From NCBI GenBank assembly GCA_002077045.2, contig KZ111140.1, positions 1,267,856 through 1,331,855 of the forward strand: 64,000 nucleotides of DNA, given 5' to 3'. Source of the DNA: Rachicladosporium sp. CCFEE 5018 (Eukaryota; Ascomycota; Dothideomycetes; Cladosporiales; Cladosporiaceae). Numbering within the stretch: the stretch's first letter is position 1; each line of letters opens with the position of its first letter. The notes beneath the pieces are model-generated. The model had not been told where the DNA came from. It made no database searches and saw only the letters and a program-made list of their open reading frames with translations. Below, one piece after another: positions 11,075 through 21,546 of the stretch. The translations under genes and the position numbers were made by a program.

Positions 11075-13417
11075 ATGAAGATCCTCTTTCTGTGCACAGC
11101 GCACAACTCCCTCTCACAGAGGCTACAGCTTGCCTTGTCCCGCTCTCATCATGTCACCATCGAGTACGCTCTATCAGATCAGGTCATGATCGATGCTGTT
11201 GCTCTGGCACAGCCCGATCTAGTGCTCTGTCCGTTCTTGACCACAATGGTCCCCAAGGCAGTCTACGAGAGAGTATTGACCCTCATTGTCCACCCTGGTC
11301 CACCTGGAGACGTCGGACCTAGTGCACTCGACTGGCTTCTAATGGGCGACGATGGGAGCGTCGACAATCCAGACGAGCTTCTGATGAAGCTTGATCGGGA
11401 GCCATGCACTGCTGGTCGTGCATGGTGGGGCGTTACTGTCCTGCAGGCCATCGAGGAGTTCGACGCCGGTCCCGTATGGGCTTATCAACAATTCCCAATC
11501 GACATTGACGAGCCAGGTCTCACGAAGTCTGCCCTTTACCGAGGCAGCGTCAGTCGGTCGGCACTTATCGCATGCGAAGCTGCAGTCGGACGCATCGAAC
11601 AGGCAATCCACCGCATGCCTCAACATGGCTTCAGCAACGCTAGACTTCATGCTCGACCCGAATATCGCACACTCTCGGTGCTCGACAACCATCCGTTCCA
11701 AGGTGGACAATTGCATCACAGACCACTGCTGAAGGCAACATCTCGCGATTTCGACACCACTCGACATACAGCACAGCAGATCTCACGCCGCATCCGATGT
11801 GGCGACTCGCAGCCTGGTGTGTTGAGCAAGATCTTCGGCGCCAGCATGTACATTTACGGTGGCATGATCGATGAGTCACTCGGTGGGCGGCAGGCGAAAG
11901 CTGTTGCCGGCATGAAAACGAAAGTAGTTGCTACGCGCGGCGGCGCCATCTGCATTCCCACAGCTGATGGGAAAGGTTTATGGATCACTCACATTCGTCG
12001 GCCAAAGGGCAAGAACGACAAGGCTTTGTGGCCAAAGGTGCCAGCTGTATTCGGGCTTCTGCAGCTTAATCTCGTCAACGCTGCCATCGTGGACTCCTTG
12101 CACGCACCAACATCTGCTGACTGGTCGCTGTCTGAGCTTCGCACCTTCCAAGAGATCTGGGTTGATGTCGACGTCGACGAGCACAGAAACCAAGTCGCCT
12201 TCTTGCACTTCGACTTCTACAATGGAGCGATGAGCACATCTCAGTGCTCCGACTTGGTTAGCGCAATGGACTACATCATCACTCTGTCTACCCCAGAACA
12301 GCCAATCCGGGCAGTCGTACTGATGGGAGGCGCCTACTTCAGCAACGGCATCGCTCTCAATGTCATCGACGCTGCCGCGGATCCGGCGCAAGAGTCGTTC
12401 ATGAACATCAATCGCATCGACGATGTCTGCCACCATCTGTTGCATGACTTCCCGGAGAACAACATCACCACGATTGCAGCAATCCGCGGTAACGCTGCAG
12501 CTGGAGGCGTCGCACTCGCCACGGCGTGCGACTTTGTCATTGCCGGCTCGGAAGTAGTGCTCAACCCAGCCTATCGCGCATCTGGCCTTTTCGGATCAGA
12601 ACACCACACGCTGTCGTACTATGGCCGCTGCGGGGATGCCAAAGCTCGTCACATCCTCAACGCCATGGTGCCCATGAGTCCGCTGCAAGCCCGTCAAATC
12701 GGACTGGTCGACTTCATTTTTCCCGGAGCAGGCGAAGCACTTGACGACCATATACGCAGGCACGTCTCACTCTTGCTTAAAGACAATGTCGGTCGGCGCG
12801 GATCCTGGACGAAAAACGTTGATGTCTCACCTGCTGGACTCGCAAAAGCACGAGCATGCGAGCTCAGCGAGATGAGCAAAGACTTCTGGTCTCCACGAGC
12901 TACCCGCCACCACACTCGCCGCTTCGACTTCTTGCGGAAGGTGAAGCCTACGAGCACGCCACTGCGCTTCGCGCGCCACCGTCGTCGATCGCCGAATCAC
13001 CTCGATGAAGAGGAAGCGCCTGAGTTCGACAGCGTCGCCGAGTACACTCGCCGTACCGAACAGGAGATGCTCACGCAGCTTCGCGCCGCTGTGTGGTCAG
13101 ATGTTAGCACGCAGCTGGAAGATTGGGAGGAAGAGCGTGAGCGTAGTGCGGATAGCGCGAGGAGCCTACCGAAGCTCATTCTGCCCCAAGATGCCGACAC
13201 GCCGCCGACACCGACAGAGCTTCTTACGCCCGTCTTGTCGCCCGACGCGATCCCTTCGATCGTCTCAAGAGGCTTCCCACATCTGCTGCCGATGCCGCAG
13301 AAGAAGGTAGAGACGCTGTTCAGTTGCTATTATCACCCGCTGGACTCTTTGCTTACGCCGCCCGAGTCGCCGATGCCGGGGTGCAATCGGTTTGAGGAGA
13401 GATATGGTCAATTCTGA
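11075..13417 (+). CDS. HoxX/HypX-like protein: formyltransferase fused to enoyl-CoA hydratase
   Basis: Single exon, 780 residues from the ATG at 11075 in good context (caccATGa); the frame opens a little earlier without an ATG. The N-terminus MKILFLCTAHNSLSQR begins a formyl-tetrahydrofolate transferase domain, with VHPGPPGDVGPSALDWLL near residue 70. After the formyltransferase C-terminal part (about 215-330) comes an enoyl-CoA hydratase/isomerase domain at about 350-590, with GGAYFSNGIALN, IRGNAAAGGVALATACDFV and a GLFGSEHHTLSYY segment. A further tail of about 190 residues is rich in charged and Pro residues. In bacteria this fusion, HypX/HoxX, takes the formyl group from formyl-THF via a CoA thioester and releases CO for the NiFe-hydrogenase ligand. 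Fungi generally lack that hydrogenase, so the role here is open. It is longer than the bacterial proteins because of the tail. Confidence 0.92.
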   Translation: MKILFLCTAHNSLSQRLQLALSRSHHVTIEYALSDQVMIDAVALAQPDLVLCPFLTTMVPKAVYERVLTLIVHPGPPGDVGPSALDWLLMGDDGSVDNPDELLMKLDREPCTAGRAWWGVTVLQAIEEFDAGPVWAYQQFPIDIDEPGLTKSALYRGSVSRSALIACEAAVGRIEQAIHRMPQHGFSNARLHARPEYRTLSVLDNHPFQGGQLHHRPLLKATSRDFDTTRHTAQQISRRIRCGDSQPGVLSKIFGASMYIYGGMIDESLGGRQAKAVAGMKTKVVATRGGAICIPTADGKGLWITHIRRPKGKNDKALWPKVPAVFGLLQLNLVNAAIVDSLHAPTSADWSLSELRTFQEIWVDVDVDEHRNQVAFLHFDFYNGAMSTSQCSDLVSAMDYIITLSTPEQPIRAVVLMGGAYFSNGIALNVIDAAADPAQESFMNINRIDDVCHHLLHDFPENNITTIAAIRGNAAAGGVALATACDFVIAGSEVVLNPAYRASGLFGSEHHTLSYYGRCGDAKARHILNAMVPMSPLQARQIGLVDFIFPGAGEALDDHIRRHVSLLLKDNVGRRGSWTKNVDVSPAGLAKARACELSEMSKDFWSPRATRHHTRRFDFLRKVKPTSTPLRFARHRRRSPNHLDEEEAPEFDSVAEYTRRTEQEMLTQLRAAVWSDVSTQLEDWEEERERSADSARSLPKLILPQDADTPPTPTELLTPVLSPDAIPSIVSRGFPHLLPMPQKKVETLFSCYYHPLDSLLTPPESPMPGCNRFEERYGQF

Positions 13418-14355
13418 GTAGTGTATCAATGAACAAGGGAGGGCATACTATTATTTCTGTACCAGCACAACAGGTTATCAAATCAAGGCCGTTGTTATCG
13501 AAGTTCCTGGTCAATAACGGCAATGTATGTAGATGCGATATTTGGACAGGATAGTGTGATTATGATAGTCAAGCAAGTCTCCACTATTGATCTCCCTCCA
13601 GTGTGCCTCATACTCATGTGCACGAGAGCATGCACTGTACCTTCATCGATGAGTTCTATGGCGACAAAAATCGGATGCAAGTAACATCGCGGTCGACAAG
13701 CACAAGATAGTGGACCCCCAAAAGGAGCCGCGGCCCAACCAAGGTCCGGCGCGCAACCGTCAATCTCTCCGTCAGCCAATCAAGAAATTGCTCATCACGC
13801 GCCTCGTCTCCACTCCCTGCCGATCGCATATCAAACGCTCCCTGTCAAGCCTGTCACAGACCGCCGCTTGGACTTCAAATTCCAACAGATCTTGCGGCGC
13901 TGGTGCCATTGACGATATGCCGTCGGGGAGTCTGTGCGATAGGCGCGGTGTAAGTCTGATCTCTTTCGCTCCTTGTGTTGCCTGCTTGACCACGACATTG
14001 ACCTCGACAATCCATCTTCCACATTTGCGGATAGTTTTCTATTGCATTCATCACACTCATTTCTCCGCATTATACCCATCACACTCGCTACTCTCGGTCC
14101 ATTCTTATTGTCACCTTGACATCTGCGCTCGTGACCAATCTCTCGAATCGCAATAATCACCGGCCTCCCGGTATCATCAAACCCACATTCCTCAGTACAC
14201 CACCCACCGCGGCCATACCACAGCGCCACAACACAGCCCTACAGAGCCGACGACAGATCACTTCAAGGCAATTCGACAGATCTTGAGACGCGGCCAGACT
14301 GGAAATATCAAGCTCGTGGACTCGTCAAACCAAAAAAGAGATCAGCAACGCAACC
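13418..14355. other. Intergenic: 3' flank of HoxX-like gene and pyrimidine-rich leader
   Basis: The first part is an AT-richer 3' flank. From about 13940 to 14220 the plus strand is strikingly C/T-rich, as expected for the promoter and 5' leader of the small membrane protein gene. Open frames in this leader (for example 13710-14156) are low-complexity by-products of that composition. Confidence 0.45.
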
Positions 14356-14732
14356 ATGTCCGGCGTCCGCGACCCGGCATTCTGGAAGCGCTTCTCCGTA
14401 GCCGTACACATGGACGAAGAAGCCGCTCCCACACGACCAGACTTGAAGCACAGGTACACCTCCACGTATTCTGCTTTGACGCGAACAATTCATTGACCTA
14501 GTCTTTTTGTAGCGACTCCTGGCTCGCACGCCAACATCGCAAGAAGTCGCGCCGCACATGGGTCTGCTGGGCCTTCTGGATCCTGATACCTGCGTTCGTC
14601 GCGGGTGTGATTATAGCCGTTATCTGGGTGCTGCAGAGTGGATTACTACAAAAAGTCAAGATAGGAAACGGGAACGGCACAGTTGCGCAACCGGCGGATC
14701 CGAATGGGAACACTGTTGTCGGAGGCTCATGA
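14356..14732 (+). CDS. Small single-pass membrane protein, unknown function
   Basis: Two exons, 14356-14453 and 14513-14732, joined across a 59-nt intron (GTACAC...TTGTAG), give 105 residues. The first exon encodes MSGVRDPAFWKRFSVAVHMD and an acidic/Pro stretch. The second opens with DSWLARQHRKKSRRTW, strongly basic, then one membrane helix (VCWAFWILIPAFVAGVIIAV), then a Gly/Asn-rich tail ending in VVGGS. The basic segment before the helix predicts that the N-terminus faces the cytosol (positive-inside rule). I do not recognise a named family. Support comes from the spliced frame, the clean helix and the long leader upstream. It converges on the U2AF gene. Confidence 0.7.
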
Positions 14733-15209
14733 GATGAGGGCGGAGGGTAATTGAGGTTACGGAAATTTGGAGGGAACGGCTACTTTCTGTTAATTGCAAA
14801 GCGCTGCTGGATCAGTAATGTATAGATGATATGATACCACTCGCGCTGCTACGCGCTGATCTATGATGACGAGCTCCCTACACCACGCCAAATTGCTACT
14901 ATTAACCTCATAGCCTGCGCTTGCATCTCGGTCGTGCAGTACGCTTTGAGCTCCCATGCGCGTGAGGTTCCCTTCGCATGCACCATCATACGTTCTGGAC
15001 ATGCTCGCCGTCCCTTACTTTCTCCATTCCTTCTGCCGTTGTCATGCACTCGTCTGACATTCGGCTCCTCGCAGACCTGGCTTTGCGGCTGATGGATATC
15101 GTCGAAGTTACCATTCGAAGTAGCATCGCCTGGCTGAATTGCACTCGGAGGCTTGCGGCGCGTCTGAGACGTTGTCGATACGTTCCGCACATCTTGCTTG
15201 CTTCACTCC
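14733..15209. other. Intergenic between convergent genes
   Basis: Contains the 3' ends of the small membrane protein and U2AF genes. A minus-strand frame at 14861-15190 continues just past the U2AF stop but resembles nothing and is probably 3' UTR. Confidence 0.45.
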
Positions 15210-15839
15210 CTAGTACATCTTCCTCGTCGGCTCCGGACTCGGACTCCTCGTCACACTCCGATCGTCCCTCCCCCTCTCCCTCAACCACTTCTTCGTACTG
15301 AGCTCCAATTCCCGATCCAGCTCCGGCCCAGGCTCCTTCCGATGAATAAAATTACAGAACCCCCCTCTCACACACCCCTCCCCACTATTAAGCCTACAAC
15401 ACGCTTCCCTGAAATCCGTCACAGGACTCAACTCACAATACACCGGCCTGCCACTATACCACCTTGAATTCAAATTATCGCACGCCTTCTGCGCCGAATC
15501 CTCATACTTAAACCTCGCATACACATTCCCAATCAAATGATCGTTATTATTATCACAAACCACGACCTCCTCGAGCTCGCCAAACTGGCACATCTCGCAC
15601 CAGAAGTCCTCGTAGAAGGCGTCGAAGTTGTTCTGGAGTTGCGCTGGGGTCATGCGCGATTTGCCGTCGTAGGCGGGGTTTTGGTAGAGATTTGGGAGCA
15701 GTATGGTTTGGGAGTAGGAGGGCTTGACGTGTTTGCGCGAGCAGCGGTCGCCGTGGCGGCAGGCGCCGATTTTGTAGTAGAAGCTGCAGTTTACTTTGTC
15801 TTGTTCTGTGCCGAAGATGGAGGCGAGGTAGTTGGCCAT
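15210..15839 (-). CDS. U2AF small subunit (U2AF35/U2AF1)
   Basis: Single exon, 209 residues, close to the length of other fungal small subunits. Order of elements: MANYLASIFGTEQDKVNC, first CCCH finger (CSFYYKIGACRHGDRCSRKH), the UHM/RRM with NFDAFYEDFWCEMCQFGE and GNVYARFKYEDSAQKAC, second CCCH finger (CCRLNSGEGCVRGGFCNFIH) and a short charged tail ending in SPSPEPTRKMY. U2AF1 recognises the AG at the 3' splice site as the partner of U2AF2 in the nucleus during early spliceosome assembly. The serine/arginine tail found in animals is reduced to a few residues, as in other fungi. All six zinc ligands of each finger pair are present. Identification is very secure. Confidence 0.95.
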   Translation of the reverse strand: MANYLASIFGTEQDKVNCSFYYKIGACRHGDRCSRKHVKPSYSQTILLPNLYQNPAYDGKSRMTPAQLQNNFDAFYEDFWCEMCQFGELEEVVVCDNNNDHLIGNVYARFKYEDSAQKACDNLNSRWYSGRPVYCELSPVTDFREACCRLNSGEGCVRGGFCNFIHRKEPGPELDRELELSTKKWLRERGRDDRSVTRSPSPEPTRKMY

Positions 15840-16208
15840 GGTTGTGGTTGTGCGGTGATGTGGTGAGAGGGTATAGATGTGGCGATGAGGTTTGGATTTG
15901 TGTCTGGCTGGTTGCGCTGGTGTTGTGAATGTTGGCGCAAGTGAGTGTCGTAGAAGTTCAGGTCTGGACTGAAGCTCAGGTTATGTGAGCACCTTTGATG
16001 CCTGAGGTTCTAGCATGTTCTACAGCACGTGACTGCACAAACACATGAAGAGAGAGAGGGATATGTAAGCAGCTCGTGAAATCATCTGATCGACCGTAGC
16101 TGTTCACAAGTGATCCGTATGGCTGGCCTGCCCACAATCCGCTCCCATCCAATCCTCCAACGCCATCGCTAAATCTAGTCCAAGTCCCCTCTTCGCAGTA
16201 TGAGCATC
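15840..16208. other. Intergenic: U2AF small-subunit promoter and 3' flank of Pol III subunit gene
   Basis: Both flanking genes are on the minus strand, so this 369-base gap holds the 3' UTR of the RPC34 gene and the promoter of the U2AF gene. No gene or distinct element seen. Confidence 0.45.
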
Positions 16209-17356
16209 TTAGACCTTCAACCACTGATCAAAGTACACGCAATTCCCAGCATTCACCGGTCCACCCTCGGCACAAAGGTCGAACACCGGACACCTCCCAC
16301 AGGGCGCCTCGGTCAGCCCATTGCCAACCTCTCCCTCCCGATCGTCGAAGTCGTATGACCCGGGCACCTTGTAGCTCACCCCCAAGCAAGTGCGATACCC
16401 AGCGCCAACCTTCTCCAACTTCCCATCCCACACCAGTACCTTCAGAATCCCCTGCACTTCCTGCACAGTGAGCGAAGCAGCTTTCGTAGGCCGTATCGCA
16501 TTCGAATTCGTGACAAAGTTGTGGATGCTCTCCGCCGTCGGGTACCCTCTGGAGCCAGCTGGGTACGCAGCCTGCGTGACCTCAGGCTCGCTTCTCTTCC
16601 TCTTCTTCGGCGCAGCATCCTCAATATCTCCACTACCAGCCCGTCGCTTCTGCCCGCTCCTCTCCTGCCCCTCCTCCTCATCAACATCAATCGGCGCGTC
16701 CCTCCTTGACTTCCTCTTAACATCCACCCAGCTCTGCCCCCTCACATGGAACACAATTAAATTACTCAGCTCCTCTACGAGACTCTCATCCAAATCCCCC
16801 GCGTCGAAGAAACTGCCCCCTGTGACGTCGTCCGCTGGCTCAATGTGGAAGCATATGTACGTCTTCTGCGCGATGGACTTGACGCTTTTGATGTTCTTGA
16901 TCAGTCGGCTGGACTCCAGCTTCTTGACAATTTTCGGCACGTTTTGTGGCGCGACGCCGGTGTTTTGTTTGAGCCGCTTGATCCAGATGCCTGTTGCTTC
17001 GGCGTTCTCGACGGCTTCATAGATTAGGCGTTCGTCGTTGTCGAAGTTGGAGAGGCTGTATTGTGATTTAGTCTCTCGAGTCTGTTATGACCTACCTGTA
17101 TTCTGTAGACTTACGCTGAAGCCACCTCCCATGGCCGAGGAGACCAGTAGAGTATGCGATCTGCACGGAGAGTGCGCAAGAGTGAGTGTTGAATCAACTC
17201 TTGCACTGCGATCATCAATTGCGCGGCATCGGTGATGTCCCATAGGCTCATGAGATCTTGCTGGCTGAAAGACTTCTTAAGCCCAAGTGCAGACTTCTTC
17301 GCAGTCTCGAAGAGGAGATCATGCCGCTCATGGCCCTTTGGCGAGAGCTTGGTCAT
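16209..17356 (-). CDS. RNA polymerase III subunit Rpc34 (RPC6 / RPC39)
   Basis: Two exons, 17356-17115 and 17055-16209, joined across a 59-nt intron (GTAAGT...ACAG), give 362 residues. The N-terminal winged helices carry FSQQDLMSLWDITDAAQLM, and across the junction NDERLIYEAVENAEATGIW followed by QNTGVAPQNVPKIVKKLES. An acidic/basic linker (KRRAGSGDIEDAAPKKRKR) precedes the C-terminal winged helix. The end has the cysteine cluster CGRCPVFDLC...NCVYFDQWL, matching the Fe-S-binding Cys set of the human orthologue. Rpc34 forms the Rpc82-Rpc34-Rpc31 heterotrimer, which helps open promoters of tRNA and 5S genes. The linker makes it longer than the yeast protein. Very secure. Confidence 0.93.
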
Positions 17357-17600
17357 GCTGCGCTGTGTGGTGGCATGCGGTTGAGGGGTTGTGCTGTTGA
17401 AGTCGAAGTTCGAGGTTCGTGTTAAAACGTCTGATGCTTAGTCATGTGGCCTGGGCCTGAACAGCAGGGTGGGTAACGGCAAGGCTCATGTTCAGCTTGA
17501 ATCTGCGCAGTATGTTGAGACGAATGCTGACGGTAGTGGGTTATGAAGCCAGTGTGATCTATCCTCTGCTTTCGTTACTGTACACTATCCTACATTCCCT

Positions 17601-20600
17601 TCACGCCACCTGACTCACGCCATCATACCGACTCACCAACCGAATCGGCTCCACCATCCTAAACATATCATAGCAATTCACACTCACGAGCTTAGACTCC
17701 CACACATCCCCCACCATAACAACCACACTCCCTCTCTCCGGCCTCGCCATCTTAAATTCCAGATTCAACTCCTCAGCCACTACAGTCAGACTAAATCCCG
17801 CCCAGCCCGCCTGGGGCACATAACACCTCAGTGTCTGCGGCAGCTCCGCCTCGCCGTAGTGATGCGCGCGGAAAAGCAGCATGTTGATCCAGAACTGCTC
17901 GGCGCTGGCTTTCGCGCGGGAGACGATTGATTCACGCGGTTGGAGGCCGAGGATGATGGTTTTGAGGACTGATTCGGAGAAGGGGAGGAAGGAGCGCGAG
18001 GCGTTGCGGTCGGTGGTCACGAGCGAGGTATCTGTGCGTGCTTCCTCGCGCAGAGCGGCTTCGATCTGCCAGTGCAGGATCATGTCGCCGTAGCGGCGGA
18101 GCGGGGAGGTGACTTTGCCGTAGTGATTCAGACCTAACAGACGGTGTTTGAGCGGTTTCGTGGTGAGGATTATGGAGCCGACGTGGCGGAGGTAGTCGAG
18201 TGCGATATGCAAGGGCATTTGGCCGTCATTGAGCGCCATGGCGGGGGCGACAGTGGTTTCGTAGAATTCTTCTGCGGGCATGAGGTCGGCTTTCGCCACG
18301 CTGCCGCGGTAGATGGTGGGGATTTGGCGTTCGGCGCACCAGGCTGTGCTGATTTCGCAGGCGAGCAACATCATCTCGCGGACTAGGATGTCGGCGGATG
18401 TGTTCTGGGCTGCTGAGAACCAGTTACGAAGTGGGCTTGTGGTGGCCTGGATGATCGGGTCACCATGTACAATGCGCGAACCGTTGCGATAGGGATGATC
18501 CCAGCCAAGACCTGTCTTGTTGTAGCTCTGCCACACTGCGACTTCGGGCTTCTGAACGTTGAAGAACAGCCCTCCAGCAGCGTTCCGGAATGTAGCTCGC
18601 CGCTCTGCGAGTATTTGCAGTGCTTTCAGGTTCTCAACATCTTGCGGCTTCATATTCGGTACTGGCGAGATCCGTTCCGGTGCTGGTGGAGGTGTGCCGC
18701 CGACTGTAAGCACCACTTCTTCGCCTTGATTTCTGTTAAGCCCTACAATCTGCGTGACCTCGGATGGAGTCAGCCTGGTGACATTGCGGATCAGTCCCGA
18801 TCTAATCTTCTGCTCGATAATTTCGCCACGCTCGTTCAACCTCGCTGAGAACGTTAGGCAGGGCCGGTTAGGAGCTAACGAGAAGTGACCTTGCGTAGCC
18901 CAGCGCGGCAGCATCATGTACGCTCGCTCCGGCATGTACACACTCTCACCCATATGTCGCGCCATCTTCGACATCGGATGATCGCGCGGAAGGTAGGCCG
19001 TCGGGTTTGCAATGTGGATGTGCGCCCACCACTCTGGACTCGCGGAGTCCGCACTGTTGGCTCGCTCGACCGACAGACCGTCATCGATCTCATGTGCCGA
19101 TGCGCCATCGATACAATAGACTGGCAAGCTCGCCCAGTCATGTCGCAGATGCTTCATCGAGTCCTCAAAGTCCGGCTTACTCTCCATATCCATTAGACTG
19201 CTCATGAGGTATTGAAGGGGACGCGAGTGTTGACTTGTAGGAAGCAGCAGATGCTCGTCAAAGCGCACACGGTTCTCAAATGGTAATAGTAGACCAATCT
19301 CTTGTAAGAACTGGAACCCGGTACTCTTCCCGCCGCCGATATCATCGTAAAGCCCAGTGGCCTGCATTATGAGTGGTGGTAGCGCCGACAGTCGAGGCAG
19401 GCCGGCAAACATATCGTTGCATGCCCAAGCCTCGATGAATTGCACGAGCTTCTTATCATCGCTGTTGAATTCCGTACCCTTGATGATGTTGATGCTGTCC
19501 TGTGTGGGCGTGAGCTCTATCTTGACTTTACTGGGACCAATGTTGCCGAAGGCGGTCACATCGCGTGTCTCGCGACTCTTGAGAATAAGCTCTCGACACT
19601 TCTTGACGAAGCTGTGTACACGCTTTGCTTCCCCTGATGTTCGATGACCGGGCTTGCGTTCCGGACCGCCTTCCGATGTCGTCGATGTTATGGCCAGGTC
19701 GTCCTGCCACGCACGCAGCCAGCCGCGCACTTCCTCGACCATACGCACTTGCGCCTTCGAACGAATTTGTAGGTATTGAGTCGTCCGATGTGACCTCATG
19801 TGGAAGCCAAACGCGAAGCCGGCATGTAGCAAGGCTTTCCGGACCGTGAACAATGTGGCAAGCGAATGTCGATCATCCGACTTTTGCAGCAAGACATTTG
19901 CGGCGGAGTCGAGACTACCATATCGCAGATCAGTCTCATGAGCCAGAATGTTGTGTGCATTGTCCAGTGCTGGCGCATGCTTTCTGTACACGTCCAGACT
20001 CTGATTGTGGAATTCAACCATGCGATTGATCAAGGGTGCGGCAATATGTCGAGGTACCGAAAGATCTTCCGAGAACGACTGCTGCTTCAACGCTTCGATC
20101 TCCTCCGACGTGACGACATCAGGTAGATACTTCAGCAGCGGCTCCACAGCGTCACGGGACACCCAGCCAGGGATCGTGTACTGCGCCACCGAGGATGGGA
20201 GAATCACCCATCGTCCTTGCATGGTGTAGAACTGAGCTCTACCCTGCGCCAGCGTACGCACATACACTGCGATCGTGCTCTCTTTCTCTGAACCCATGGA
20301 GAAAAGCTCGACCAGATCACCCATGCTGAATGCTCGAGGGTCTGTTGCCTGCACATCCAGATCCTCCGTAGCTGACCGCGCGAACTCTCCCATCGATTGC
20401 AGCTCCTCATCCTCCTCCCTGCCAGTGCTGTCATTCTCGATTGCATCGCCGATTCGTGTGATGTTGCTGAACTCGTCTTTTATCGTCTCCTCAACGGCCA
20501 GCTTAGGCTCGAAGGTATGCTCAATCTGCTTACCCTCCGTCTCCTGCCATTGTCGGAGCTGCTCTCTGATGCCACCTGGGCGGTTCAGGTCGAGGGGAGG

Positions 20601-21020
20601 AAGTCCGGGTGGCACTCCACCGGATCCATTGAGGACCTGCGGTACGGTATTGGCCTGTTGCGCATGGCGAGCACGGGTATGCAGACTCCGCGAGTGTGTC
20701 GACTGTCTCCGCGTTGGTCCATCTCGTCGCCGTGATGTGATCGATGTGTTGGTCCAGCGTCCAGGGCTCGTTCCGCCGTCCGATCCGATGCCTGCGACCG
20801 CTGAAAGTCTTGCCTTTGAGCCATCCGCAAGCTTATCCGTTCCATGGTCTTTGCGCCTGGTTCTTGTGGGCAAGTCCGCTCCATGGCTTTGTTGCCGCCA
20901 AATGCCTGCAGCTTGATGTTGATTTCGCGCAGAGCTTTGACTCGCGCTCAGCCTGCAGCTTAAGCATACGTAGGCATTAGTCGCGATGGTCTGCGGTCGC
21001 GCAGTACTAGCGACACGCAT
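17601..21020 (-). CDS. Mitochondrial exoribonuclease of the RNB family (CYT-4 / Dss1 type)
   Basis: Single exon, 1139 residues, similar in length to Neurospora CYT-4. The N-terminus is basic and Ser/Thr-rich with TNAYVCLSCRLS, a typical mitochondrial presequence region. The RNB catalytic core starts near residue 630 with YCIDGASAHEIDDGLSV. The metal-binding pattern is D-x5-E-x-D-D, so the second acidic ligand is Glu where RNase II has Asp; I believe this is common in the mitochondrial subgroup. Further core motifs are PMSKMARHMGESVYMPERAY and, late, HYGKVTSPLRRYGDMILHWQ. The enzyme degrades and matures mitochondrial RNA 3' to 5'; in yeast it is the nuclease of the mitochondrial degradosome with Suv3. 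Divergent from the ceramidase gene. Confidence 0.93.
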   Translation of the reverse strand: MRVASTARPQTIATNAYVCLSCRLSASQSSARNQHQAAGIWRQQSHGADLPTRTRRKDHGTDKLADGSKARLSAVAGIGSDGGTSPGRWTNTSITSRRRDGPTRRQSTHSRSLHTRARHAQQANTVPQVLNGSGGVPPGLPPLDLNRPGGIREQLRQWQETEGKQIEHTFEPKLAVEETIKDEFSNITRIGDAIENDSTGREEDEELQSMGEFARSATEDLDVQATDPRAFSMGDLVELFSMGSEKESTIAVYVRTLAQGRAQFYTMQGRWVILPSSVAQYTIPGWVSRDAVEPLLKYLPDVVTSEEIEALKQQSFSEDLSVPRHIAAPLINRMVEFHNQSLDVYRKHAPALDNAHNILAHETDLRYGSLDSAANVLLQKSDDRHSLATLFTVRKALLHAGFAFGFHMRSHRTTQYLQIRSKAQVRMVEEVRGWLRAWQDDLAITSTTSEGGPERKPGHRTSGEAKRVHSFVKKCRELILKSRETRDVTAFGNIGPSKVKIELTPTQDSINIIKGTEFNSDDKKLVQFIEAWACNDMFAGLPRLSALPPLIMQATGLYDDIGGGKSTGFQFLQEIGLLLPFENRVRFDEHLLLPTSQHSRPLQYLMSSLMDMESKPDFEDSMKHLRHDWASLPVYCIDGASAHEIDDGLSVERANSADSASPEWWAHIHIANPTAYLPRDHPMSKMARHMGESVYMPERAYMMLPRWATQGHFSLAPNRPCLTFSARLNERGEIIEQKIRSGLIRNVTRLTPSEVTQIVGLNRNQGEEVVLTVGGTPPPAPERISPVPNMKPQDVENLKALQILAERRATFRNAAGGLFFNVQKPEVAVWQSYNKTGLGWDHPYRNGSRIVHGDPIIQATTSPLRNWFSAAQNTSADILVREMMLLACEISTAWCAERQIPTIYRGSVAKADLMPAEEFYETTVAPAMALNDGQMPLHIALDYLRHVGSIILTTKPLKHRLLGLNHYGKVTSPLRRYGDMILHWQIEAALREEARTDTSLVTTDRNASRSFLPFSESVLKTIILGLQPRESIVSRAKASAEQFWINMLLFRAHHYGEAELPQTLRCYVPQAGWAGFSLTVVAEELNLEFKMARPERGSVVVMVGDVWESKLVSVNCYDMFRMVEPIRLVSRYDGVSQVA

Positions 21021-21546
21021 CGGATGCCCTGATCAACACTATATACCACCTTGAACATGTACGAATTGATGTTGACTTTGATGTCTAGAAAGTCAGAACT
21101 TACCTGTTCGGGCGTAGCGCTTGGGCAAGGCACTCCCGAGCACCTTGATGTCCGCCGCAACAGCTTATGCAATGATACACCATACCGGCTAAGTCGGCCA
21201 CAGAGTCACATTCCTCGGAGATCATGTAGGTAAGTCCATGGCTATCCCGAATCCGATATCATACTTCGCATCCCCACTCGCCTCACTTCAAGCCAATTCA
21301 CATGCAGTAAGCACAGGTGAAAAGCGCGCGCTTCCTATTGGTCCACAGGAAAGACACTCACGTTCGACGACCAACTTCTCATATCTCCTTTCACGATCGG
21401 CACAGTCTTGTCTTGGTCAGCATGGCCTTCGGCTTCTTTCATTCTTATTCCCTTGCCGCGTGTCCGTTGTCGATGTCGACTTGACATTCCCACTCGCTTC
21501 CGCCGAACGGCACGACACTCGCTAGAACACTGTAGAGCCGCGAATT
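21021..21546. other. Divergent promoter region, CYT-4 gene / alkaline ceramidase gene
   Basis: 526 bases between two divergent starts. Both leaders must lie here. Short frames on both strands are unconvincing, and no distinct binding motif was recognised. Confidence 0.45.

Noticed and set aside
13710..14156. 148-codon plus-strand frame
   Set aside because: Falls in the C/T-rich leader; Ser/His/Leu-rich low complexity, no conserved motif.
14861..15190. Minus-strand frame after the U2AF stop as a missing C-terminus
   Set aside because: U2AF35 is full length at 209 residues, and the extra frame shows no RS repeats or similarity.
16390..17022. 210-codon plus-strand frame opposite the Rpc34 gene
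   Set aside because: Antisense to a secure exon, low-complexity Ser/Leu/Pro sequence, no domain.
20275..20916. 213-codon plus-strand frame within CYT-4
   Set aside because: Antisense shadow of the CYT-4 N-terminal region.
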